DNA from: Fagopyrum homotropicum
Taxonomy: Eukaryota > Streptophyta > Magnoliopsida > Caryophyllales > Polygonaceae
Assembly: GCA_033239125.1 (NCBI GenBank)
Contig: BSWB01000005.1
Coordinates: 103,353,994 to 103,417,993 of the forward strand
Direction of reading: 5' to 3'
DNA: 64,000 bases
Position 1 is the first letter of the stretch. Each line of letters starts with the position of its first letter. The notes under the pieces are model-generated. The model searched no databases. It was not told the origin of the DNA and saw only the letters and a program-made list of their open reading frames with translations. Made by a program: the position numbers and the translations under genes. This document shows positions 54,978-64,000 of the stretch, piece by piece.

Positions 54978-56613
54978 TGTTAGCATGAAATATTGTGATA
55001 TTTTAGGCACGTTTTCTAGATGTATTTCATCCATATTAGTGTTCATTGATAAAGCATTGAAGCAATTGTGAGCTAGTTTATATATGTTGTCGATATAGAG
55101 GTCTACATAAGCTTTGTGTTGATCGTAGGCAAATAAAAGCTAAAACCGAACGAATCAAGGGAGAATGGAGATGGATTGAGCATGTCCAAGGATTGAGGAC
55201 ACCACAAAGGATCTAAGGAAGATGCTAGGATGAAGAATGGCACAAAACAAAGGGAATTACGAGCAACCTATGTTTCCACGCTCTAAAATACGGCCGTAAT
55301 GAAGTCCACGCTCTAAACCACGGCCGTGGAACTTTGCAAAACAAGCGTGGAGCATTCCAGTAAGTTACACGGCCGTGGAAGTTGTGAAGCACCGTAATCC
55401 AAATCCACGCTCTAAACCACGGGCGTGGAACCCTCTATGACCGTCATTTAGGCGATCTTTTAACGTACTAATTAAAGCCACGATCTTTTAGATATGGGCC
55501 GGGGAGAGATATTCTATCTTTCCCTATAAAAGGACTGAAGGAGGGAGATTCCGTCACCTTCGCTTACGCTTACTTGCACGTGCCTAGGGTTTCAGTTGGA
55601 CGTGCGAAGATTGCCATTTTGCAACGGAGATTTGCAAATACTTGGAGATTTGGAAGTTACGCTTTGTCCTTAGGTTTGATTAAAAGACGGATTGACATCC
55701 CGTTCTTCGTTTTTATCAAGGATTGTGATTGTTTGTGTTATTCCGAATCTGATATACATCATTATCATTGTTTGTGGATTTGAGATTGATTTGAAGTTTA
55801 TTGAAGGTTTTCGAAGGTTTTCATCTTTCATCCTTTTCAATCTTGAATTTGATATCATAATGACTGTTGTTGGCTAAAACCCTTTAGCAATTCTAAGGTG
55901 AAGGGTTGATAGTTGTGGCTTAGATGATGATAGATCGATCGTAAACAGATTGGACCCTGAGAGTTAGAGAGATTCGCCGACGAAGCCAGAATCACGGTGT
56001 GTTCTTGAGTTCCACGGCCGTGGAATCTCAAGATCCAACCGTAATTTTCCCTAGTTTACGAACCTTGCTTTTACTTTAATCCAAAGTTAAAGATTTGCTT
56101 TAACTTAGTCTTGGCTTGCCTTTTCTAGGTGGTAATGAAGCCTCAACAACCTCTACTTCGATTTCGAGTGTCACAAATTTAATCGGTTTAGTTAGTCTTG
56201 ATCCTTGGGTTACAAGTTTGGGTATTTGATGATAATTCTTGCCTTTAGATCGTTTTTATACTGAAGCCTCAACAACCTTTATAGAGAGTGTCTTTAGATA
56301 AGTCATATAAAGCCTTGGAACTTCACCGTACATTGCTTTGCATTAGTATACCTTTGCAACTCTTAACTCTGTCCTTATATCTTTAGTATATCTTGAATCG
56401 ATTGTCACAGCTGGATTCTTGGATCTTTAGGATTGTTGTTTTCCCAATATTTACAAAGCTTCATACATTTACTTGCTTGACAAATCTATAGTTGAATTTG
56501 TTCCCCCCAAATCCCTGTGTTCGATACTCTGGAATTCTTGCTTAACTACGTCGATCCGTACACTGCGGGTTCGCTTGCTTAATTCTAGTTTTATAAATTT
56601 AAAACTTATTTGC
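54978..56613 (+). repeat. Inverted family-A LTR at left end of A3
   Basis: Plus-strand LTR from TGTTAGCATG (54978) lacking only the last 20-odd bases. TATA box TATAAAA at 55525-55531; palindromes TTCCACGGCCGTGGAA at 56010-56025 and half-sites about 55275-55440. Its end shares TTATTTGC (56606-56613) with the inverted piece that follows. Confidence 0.9.
55525..55531 (+). promoter_or_regulatory. TATA box of inverted A3 LTR
   Basis: CCCTATAAAAGGAC. If active it would drive transcription rightward, antisense to the A3 body. Confidence 0.6.
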
Positions 56614-56764
56614 CTACAATAAACACAAAGCTTATGTAGACCTCTATATCGACAATATAGATAAACTAACTCACAATTGCTCCAATGCTTTATCAATGAA
56701 CACTAATATGGATGAAATACACTTAGAAAACGTGCCTAAAATATCACAATATTTCATGCTAACA
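56614..56764 (-). repeat. A3 3' LTR remnant (first 151 bp of the LTR)
   Basis: Reverse complement of the LTR start, about 95 percent identical by eye to 54978-55130. It is continuous with A3 internal sequence at 56765. Confidence 0.88.
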
Positions 56765-58117
56765 AATAACCCCATACTTGCCACTTGCTTGTCCCCAAGC
56801 AAGGTCTTTCAAAAGCTTTAAAACTCAAGTTAGGATGAAATATGTGTACACTCTCAAAACAAAACTTCTTTTAGATGAATGTGCTTTCTAGTCAATAGAT
56901 CATTCTCAAATCTTGCTTCATTCGTTTATAAGACTTTCATACACATAATCAAAGAGTAAAGAGTAAAGAAAACTCATGAATTGATTAAACTTCCATGTAA
57001 ACATCATAACCTTCAAACATTATCGAAATCAATCATAAGAAACTTCAATTTAGATCACCAAGTCATATATCATTCTCTTGATCTTAAGGACTTTCAAACA
57101 AGGTCTAGAATGGAAGGAAAACTTTAAGGAATGTGGTGCATGAATCCGGGAAAGTGGATAACTAACTCTTTTCTTTCTCTTTTGCGGTTTCCGCAACACT
57201 TTCAACTTAGAGCTTCGCTCTCTCCTTTTCAATTCATTTTTCGACTTTACTTTTGGAGTTATGGACAGAGGTGCACAAAAACCGAAGCCTAGGAGATTGG
57301 CGGTTCTCATTTTTGCGAGATGCCTCAAACCCTTGATGCACATACCATAATCCGCTAGGAATATCGCTCAATCCGACTTTGGCAAGACACAAACACCCGG
57401 CTATGTGAATGGTGCCGAGTTACTCATCATCATGATTGACTTCCCCAAACCTATAATTTCTTTCTATTCTTTTGAATGCAAATAATTGCTTTCATGGCCC
57501 TCCCACATCAAACATGCCAAATATCAACTCCTCCAAATTTCCGGATAGGTAAAGGAGGTCATAATTTTATTGAGGGGCTAAATGATCAAAGAAAGAAGAA
57601 AGAAAATCGAATTGTCTTAATCATCTCAAAAAGAAGTATAAGAACTTATCATGTGATTTCAACCTTGATTTCCCAATATGATTTAAGTAACGTTCTTCAC
57701 ATTATGAAACTTGCAAAAGAGGAAAAATCAACTCATTAAATTTCTTTTCAATTCACTATTTGTTTAAGCATGCGATTGTCATCAAAACTCAATTCACAAG
57801 TAGTGATTATCATAGAAATCATCTCTATCCTTAGAAGCACAAAATTTTAAAAAATTTTCAATTTTTATGGGTTTTTCAAAAGCTTTTTCATGCAATGCAA
57901 TAATGAAACGTATAAAAATAGAATGAACATGCAAGGTAGTCTCGATAAAAGCATACAAAGTGAGTAAGAGTTATTACAAACGATTAGTCACACCCCACCC
58001 CATAATTGGAACAAACATTGTCCCTAATGTTCAAAAAGAAAAAGAAGAAAAGAAAGAAAGAAAAAGGACTCACAAAACGGTGGTGGAGTGGCTAGAGCGG
58101 TGGATCATCAATCATCC
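56765..58117 (-). other. A3 3' non-coding region
   Basis: PPT AAGTATGGGGTTATT, hairpin CTTGCTTGTCCCCAAGCAAG at 56784-56803, conserved block 57271-57453, second hairpin/PPT-like region about 57991-58027 (TATGGGGTGGGGTG on the minus strand). No gene. Confidence 0.78.
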
Positions 58118-59664
58118 TCACTGCGGTGCCGGTGGAGGTGGAAACGGGAAGAAGCCGGGATCATAGTTCCGCCCAAACTGCTGGCGGTATATGTCTCTCA
58201 TCATGCGGTCATGATCGGCGGCTCGTGCATCCCTAGCATCTACACGGATCTCCAAGGCTCCGACCCTGCTGGAAAGGTCGGTAGCCCACTCTGGCAACTG
58301 CTCATACCAACCAGGCGGTGGATGTAACATGCCGGTGCATCTGAAGGTGCTGGTGCAGGTGGTGGCTGTGCATGCCAAGGTGGTGGAGCTCACATCCAAT
58401 CCGGTTGAGTACTATACCAAGTAGGGGGATCCGCCATCCAAGTCGGCCTCTCGCTCACACTAGCACGGCGAGAGGAAGAGCCAGAAGCTCTAGCGGGTTG
58501 GGGAGAGTGTCTAGGAAGGTCAGGAACTGCATCCGGCTGATCCGGAAAGGTGCCAAAGTCATGATCATGTCCTCCTCCCTCAAACTCGTCATCCCCTCTC
58601 ATCTCCTCCTCTATAACTGGTGGTCGTGGAACATAGGGAGGGGCTACTAATCTGTTCACATGCATGGCAGCGAATGTCTCCTTCCAGTTATGGCGTCTAG
58701 CCATAATGGAATACTCAGTAAGCCACTCAATCCCTCTCCCTGTCCTACTCTCCCAAGGCATAACAACATACGGTGGACCTCTATATGTGGGGAAGATGAT
58801 GCCTCTAGTCATGAGGCCTTGAAGTCCTAGGGGTCTAGCTGCAATGCGGGTGCAAGCGGAGAAGTCTACCCCTAACTTTCTAGCAAGGTGGGTGACCATC
58901 CCACCGTATCCAATGTTGCCTGCCCTCTTATTCTTTAGCTTGCTCATAGTAGCAGCTAAGAGGTTGGCACAATCAGCTGGCCTGCCGTACAACATACAGT
59001 AGAGAAGAAACAACTCGTCCGTCTTAATCTTCTGAGGTGTCTCCGTCCTAGGTAAGAGACACTCAGAAAGCACTCTATGGGCAATCTTCAAGACTAAGTC
59101 GTAGATCAACTTAGCCTTGGTATCAGCAGGTTGCCAGCGGTCCTCGCTGGCGTAAATCATGGCAATCTCCTCCCAGAAATCCTTGGCGTATACGCCACTA
59201 GGGAATCGACCATTGAAGGTCTCTTGGAACCCAAAGAAGGCTCCAAACTCTCTAATAGAGAAATCATAGTTTCTCTCCATCAGCCGGAAAGAAACTGTCC
59301 TATCAACATGACTGTGCTCAAAGGAAACTACAAACTCCCTAGTAATCTCCTCATAAGCATCTTCCCGAATAGCGGAGAAGATAACTAAGCCGGCTCTATC
59401 CAATAGCCAAGTGAGATCCCCTATCACATGCAAGGGCTCTAGCTCCTCAAGTAGTAAGTACCTAGGTCCTATGACCGTCCTCTTATGGATCCTCTCTAAG
59501 GCATCTAGATGATCCTCATGAATAGTAGGGATCCTAGGGGGAGGTGGTGATGGTGATGATGGGGGTGATGGAGGCTCAGCTGGTGGTGCTCTAGAAGAGG
59601 AAAAGGGGTTGCCTTTCCTTTTCTTATTCTTATTTCTATTCGATACTCTCCTTACAAAATCCAT
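58118..59664 (-). pseudogene. A3 3' ORF (ATHILA ORF-1-like)
   Basis: Starts ATG 59664 (MDFVRRVSNRNKNKKRKGNPF) and is open to 58390 (424 codons), then shifted; the last 80 codons are in another frame (58118-58360, HPPPGWYEQLPEWATDLSSRVGALEIR...). Same layout as the A2 protein: basic start, Ser/Pro linker, IPTIHEDHLDALERI, FGAFFGF, GGMVTHLAR, acidic patch, Trp/Pro tail, coiled end. Trp spacing in the tail is kept. Frameshift near 58330-58390 breaks it. Confidence 0.85.
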
Positions 59665-60433
59665 TTTCCGTTGAAAACCACGGCCTGTTCTTCAGGTTCC
59701 ACGGCCGTGGAATGTCCAAAGACCGTGGTTCGTCTCGCAAATTTGCAAAACTCAGCAAAATCACACCAAACTCAACAACAAGCAGTCCTAGACTAATTTT
59801 AGTCCAATTCCAATCAGTTCTCCTAAAAATTCTAGCAAAAACGAAGCTGAATCGACGAAGAGAGAGAAAGAACGAAAAACCTAGGTTTTCGGATTTTGGA
59901 ATCTGAATTCTGTCTTCTCCGGTGAATTGCCGCTCGAATCATTTCTTGGATCTTGTTGGTGACGGAATTTGCTTCAGTTTTGGCCAAAGAATCGTTAAAA
60001 ACGATTAACGAACGAGAAATTGGGAGATGGGGAAGGTAGTCGGCGATTTGGGCGTGAAATTGGGTTTTCTTGTGGTGTTTGTGAAGAAACGTGGTTTTCA
60101 TAGTGGCCGTAAAAATTTTTGAAAATCACGGTGTATCGGGGGGTTCCACGGCCGTGGAAATGTACGGAACCGTGGTTTTGGTGATTTTTCTCAGGCTTTT
60201 GAAAATTAGCATCATTGTAGCTGTCACGGCCGTGGTTTTGGCCGTGGAACTCTCTGTAATGTGTCAAAGTTCAAGTTTCGTCAATTTTCTTCAAACTTTT
60301 CCTTTCCCCTTTCTTTTCCACTGTTCCTACATCCAAAAACACGAACATAGCGGAAGGCATCGAAGGCAAAACAAAGCAAAACGTCTAAACTAAACTAATG
60401 TATGAATCAAAAACAAGAATGTGAATGCAATAC
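59665..60433 (-). other. A3 pol to 3' ORF spacer with palindrome island
   Basis: Perfect TTCCACGGCCGTGGAA at 59697-59712 and 60144-60159, further half-sites about 60165-60250. Otherwise A/T-rich and non-coding. Confidence 0.75.
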
Positions 60434-60450
60434 CTTGGTTGCCTCCCAAG
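60434..60450 (-). promoter_or_regulatory. Post-pol stem-loop (A3 copy)
   Basis: Minus strand CTTGGGAGGCAACCAAG, one base shorter than in B2. Confidence 0.7.
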
Positions 60451-60491
60451 AAGCGCTATGTCTAAGGTCCGTAGCTAGACCATATTCACAC

Positions 60492-62120
60492 TTATTCGAG
60501 TGCGGTGGGCACGAACTCTTCAGCTTGGAGTTCCGGTGTATACTTCTTGAGTCGTTGACCGTTCACCTTAAAGCTTCCGCCCTTTTCACCCCATACTTCA
60601 ACTGCACCATGGGGAAAAACACGTTTCATTAGAAAAGGTCCAGTCCAACGAGATTTAAGCTTACCTGGAAAGAGACGAAGCCTTGAATTGAAGAGGAGAA
60701 CTTGATCTCCTTCTTTGAGGTCCTTTGGGATGATATGCTTATCATGCCAACGCTTCACTCTTTCTTTGTAGATCTTGGCGTTTTCGTAGGCGTTCAAGCG
60801 AAGTTCTTCAAGCTCATTGAGGTCCAAGAGACGCTTCTCTCCCGCTTCCTTCATGCTGAAGTTCAACCACTTTATTGCCCAATACGCCTTGTGCTCCAAC
60901 TCTACCGGTAACTGGCAAGACTTCCCATACACAAGGTTGTATGACGTAGTTCCGATGGGAGTCTTATATGCAGTCCGGTATGCCCACAATGCATCATCTA
61001 GCTTCAAAGACCAATCCTTCCTAGTCCTTGAAACCGTCTTCTCTAGGATTCCTTTGATCTCTCGGTTTGAGATCTCCACTTGTCCACTAGTTTGTGGATG
61101 ATAAGGGGTGGCGATCTTGTGAGTCACCCCATACTTAGCTAAAAGAGCTTCGAAACGCCGGGCAATGAAGTGAGAACCTCCATCACTAATGATAGTTCGT
61201 GGTGTCCCAAATCGTGGGAAGATGGTCTTGTTAAAGAACTTAACCACTACCATGGCATCATTTGTGGGAGAGGCAATTGCTTTAACCCATCTCGAAACAT
61301 AATCCACCGCTAAAAGTATGTATTGGTTCCCACAAGATGATGGGAAAGGTCCCATGAAGTCTACTCCCCAAACGTCAAAGATCTCCACCTCTTGGATGTT
61401 GTTGAGAGGCATCTCATTCCTCCTAGATATATTTCTTGTTCTTTGACAAGCATCGTAGCAGGAAACAAAGGTTTGCACATCTTTAAATAGAGTAGGCCAA
61501 AAGAATCCAGATTGCAATACCTTAGCGCTTGTTTTGTTCGAACTAGCGTGTCCTCCACAAGGTAGTGAATGACAATGACGGATGACACTTTGCATCTCAT
61601 CTTCCGGTACACATCGCCGAATAATGCCATCCGGACCTCTCTTAAAGAGGAGAGGTTCATTCCAAAAGTATTCCCGAACATCCTTAAAGAACTTCTTTCT
61701 TTGTGCGTAGGATAATCCGGGCGGTAATTCCTGACAAACCAAATAGTTAACAAAATCAGCAAACCATGGTTTGTTACCTTTGGTGATCACATCGATGCAC
61801 TCCTCTATGATGTGTAAATGCTCGTCCGGAAAGGAGTCATCTATAGGTAGATGGTCGTCTTTTAGATGTGTTAGATGACTCAAATGATCCGCAACAGAAT
61901 TTTCTGAACCATTCTTGTCGCGGATCTCTAGATCGAATTCTTGTAGGAGAAGAATCCATCTAATTAGCCTTGGCTTCGCATCCTTCTTTGCAAGTAGATA
62001 CCGGATCGCAGCATGATCCGTGTATACAATCACCTTTGCACCTACAAGATAAGAGCGAAATTTGTCAATTGCATATACAATAGCTAAGAATTCCTTTTCG
62101 GTAGTGGCGTAGTTGAGCTG
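60492..62120 (-). pseudogene. pol: A3 RNase H end and integrase
   Basis: Open for at least 513 codons from about 62033. It contains TDHAAIRYLLAKKDAK (RNase H end), HHCC finger with one change (CYDACQRTR, second Cys position to Tyr), the DDE core (VDFMGPF, SDGGSHF, QVEISNREIK) and the C-terminal domain ending VNGQRLKKYTPELQ. Integrase itself is uninterrupted, but a frameshift near 62180 separates it from RT. Confidence 0.9.
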
Positions 62121-62128
62121 CGCCTCAT

Positions 62129-63139
62129 CTAGTGTTTTGCTAGCGTAGTAGATAGCGTGGGTTCGTCCTTCCTTCTTTTGTCAAGGACAGCTCCTATAGC
62201 TACGTCACTTACATCACACATAACCTCAAAGGGAAGATTCCAATCCGGAGGTTGGATAATCGGGGCTGAGATTAGAGCTTTCCGAATCATATTAAACGCA
62301 TCTAAGCATTCCTGCGAAAACTCAAAAACTGCATCCTTCGTCAATAGATTAGTAAGCGGTTTTGATATTTTAGAAAAATCCTTTATGAAACGCCTATAAA
62401 ATCCAGCATGTCCTAGAGAACTTCTTATCCCTTTCACCGAAGTTGGGGGAGGAAGCTTTTATATTGTCTCTATCTTAGCTTTATCCACCTCAATCCCTCT
62501 ACTAGAGATTAAGTGTCCTAATACAATGCCTTCTTTCACCATAAATTGACACTTTTCCCAATTAAGAACTAGGTTAGTGTCTTCACATCTTTGTAATACA
62601 AGAGCAAGGTTAGAAAGACAATTGTCAAAAGAGGAACCATAAACGGAGAAGTCATCCATAAAAACCTCCATGATTTCCTCTATATATTCCGAGAATATGG
62701 CCATCATGCACCTTTGAAAGGTGGCTGGGGCATTGCAAAGCCCGAATGGCATCCTCCTATAGGCAAACGTACCCCACGGGCACGTGAACGTGGTCTTCTC
62801 TTGATCATCCGGGTGTATCGGGATCTGAAAGAAACCACTATAACCGTCAAGATAGCAAAAGTGTGAATGTTGTGCTAACCTTTCAAGCATTTGATCGATG
62901 AAGGGTAGTGGGAAGTGATCCTTCCTCGTCGCGTTGTTTTGCTTGCGGTAGTCTATACACATCCGCCATCCTGTTACGGTTTGTGTAGGAATGAGTTCAT
63001 TGTTTTTGTTGGTGATGACCGTCATTCCTCCCTTCTTCGGAACCACCTGTACGGGACTCACCCACTTGCTATCGGAGATAGGATAGATGATACATGCATC
63101 AAGTAGCTTAAGAATTTCCTTCTTGACAACCTCCTTCAT
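62129..63139 (-). pseudogene. pol: A3 reverse transcriptase and start of RNase H
   Basis: RT from 63139 with LDGYSGFFQ and FMDDFSVYG to TAA 62459-62461 (Glu codon GAA in A1), then in frame HAGFYRRFIKDFS and CDVSDVAIGAVL before a frameshift near 62180. An 11-bp deletion just upstream (near 63149) disconnects RT from protease. Confidence 0.9.
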
Positions 63140-64000
63140 GGTCGGATTGAGGTTGTCGCGAAGTTCTAAAGTCCTCTTCCATTAAGATCTTATGCATGCA
63201 TAGGGAAGGTTTGATTCCAACTAAATCCTCTATAGTATATCCTAAGGCTTTTCTATGTTTCTTAAGAACAACCATAAGCTTACTATGTTCATCAATACTC
63301 AAATCGGAACTAACAATTACCGGATAGGTAGAATTAGGTCCTAGAAATGCGTACCTTAGATGTGTAGGAAGTGGTTTCAATTCGATCACTATAGGAGTCT
63401 CCGATGGCTCTTGAGGAATATCCGATGGTACCTTAGAAGTCTCTAAGGGAGTAGAAGGTGTTGGAGAAGAATCAAGAGAAGTTGTGGAAGAAACACAATT
63501 TCCCTCGGATTCACCCAAAATTACGGCACCCCTGCCTTCTCCACAGCCGTGATTTTGGGCGTGGAAAGTAAATACGGTGCCTCTGTTTCCCCCACGGTCG
63601 TGTAAGTTACTGGAATGCTCCACGTTTGTGTTGATGAATTCCACGGCCGTGGAATAGGCTGTCTGGCCGTGGATCCGTACGTTTTCTGCCTCATCGTGGA
63701 GTTTCTCGAACTCTTCTTCACACACTTCTTCTTGTGTCTCTAAGGCTTCAATTGCCTCATTGCACTCCTGTTCTTCCCCTATATCCATTATGCTCATAGA
63801 AATAACTTTTTGCAAGGGATCTTTGAAGAGAATAGAACTTACCTCCTCTCTAGATAGCTCTTCGTCATGAATATTAAATATATCCTCATCGAAGGCTGGT
63901 TCCTTCACTAGAGTAGAAATGACGAACTCTACCTTTTCTCCTCCTATGTCAAAGGCGAGTCTAGCATTCTTGCAATCGACTATACAGCCGGATGTTGCAA
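63108..64000 (-). pseudogene. pro: A3 protease C-terminal part and linker, cut by window end
   Basis: Enters from the right edge (NARLAFDIGGEK region) and runs to 63108 after the deletion-induced frame change. The linker DNA (63520-63670) is a palindrome island with a perfect TTCCACGGCCGTGGAA at 63639-63654; it is read as YSTAVEF and HDRGGNRG-like peptides. Confidence 0.85.

Larger units (their letters stand above)
54978..64000 (-). mobile_element. A3: family-A element with rearranged 3' LTR
   Basis: The body (56765-64000) is a minus-strand family-A element: 3' non-coding region, 3' ORF, spacer, integrase, RNase H, RT and part of protease, running off the window. Where its 3' LTR should be there is a nearly whole LTR in the opposite orientation (54978-56613) joined to only about 150 bp of the expected LTR (56614-56764). 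Pol has an 11-bp deletion, a nonsense codon and at least one frameshift. Confidence 0.9.

Overview
The window is 64 kb of plant nuclear DNA made entirely of LTR retrotransposons nested inside one another; I found no host gene, tRNA, rRNA or CRISPR array. The elements are Ty3/gypsy. Most belong to the Athila group: primer-binding sites match the 3' end of plant tRNA-Asp, LTRs are 1.5-1.9 kb, gag-pol is one long frame, and an extra ORF lies between pol and the 3' LTR. Two older elements are chromovirus (Tekay/Del-like). This density suggests pericentromeric or other heterochromatic DNA of an angiosperm, probably a eudicot; I cannot name the species.

I use these names. Family A has LTRs that start TGTTAGCATG and carries repeated CCACGGCCGTGG palindromes: A1 (1-7836, minus), A2 (18198-31412, minus, complete), A3 (54978-64000, minus body with a rearranged left end). 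Family B has LTRs that start TGATAGCATG and carries repeated ACCTCG(GT/AC)CGAGGT palindromes: B1 (7837-13763, minus), B2 (32459-50620, plus), B3 (33063-39856, minus, non-autonomous), B4 (51922-54977, minus). Chromoviruses: C1 (16039-18197, 31418-32458 and 50626-51921, minus) and C2 (13764-16038, minus).

Nesting order: C2 was hit by C1; C1 was hit by A2 (TSD ctacc), B2 (TSD catta/cattg) and B4. B2 was hit in its 5' LTR by B3 (TSD tcgca), and B4 was hit by A3. On the left, B1 lies in the C2 LTR and A1 lies in the 3' ORF of B1. The layers reach four deep.

The Athila elements share one plan: LTR, tRNA-Asp PBS, gag (no CCHC knuckle, Asn-rich tail), protease (DLGAS), RT (FMDD), RNase H, integrase (HHCC, DDE), a stem-loop (CTTGGGAGGCAACCCAAG), a palindrome-rich spacer, the 3' ORF (resembles the ATHILA ORF-1 family, no membrane segment), a conserved non-coding block, a hairpin, PPT and LTR. 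No gag-pol here is intact. A2 is the best preserved, with LTRs differing at about 15 of 1759 positions by eye, no frameshift in gag-pol, three nonsense codons and an uninterrupted 522-codon 3' ORF.

The observations I rate highest are: short palindromes unique to each family that occupy matching places in the two Athila families, which looks like a co-evolving binding-site system; a hairpin minisatellite in C1 with compensatory base changes; B3, a mobilised derivative whose only ORF fuses an unknown acidic protein to an integrase remnant; and two junctions (left end of A3, 3' LTR of B2) that look like template switches.
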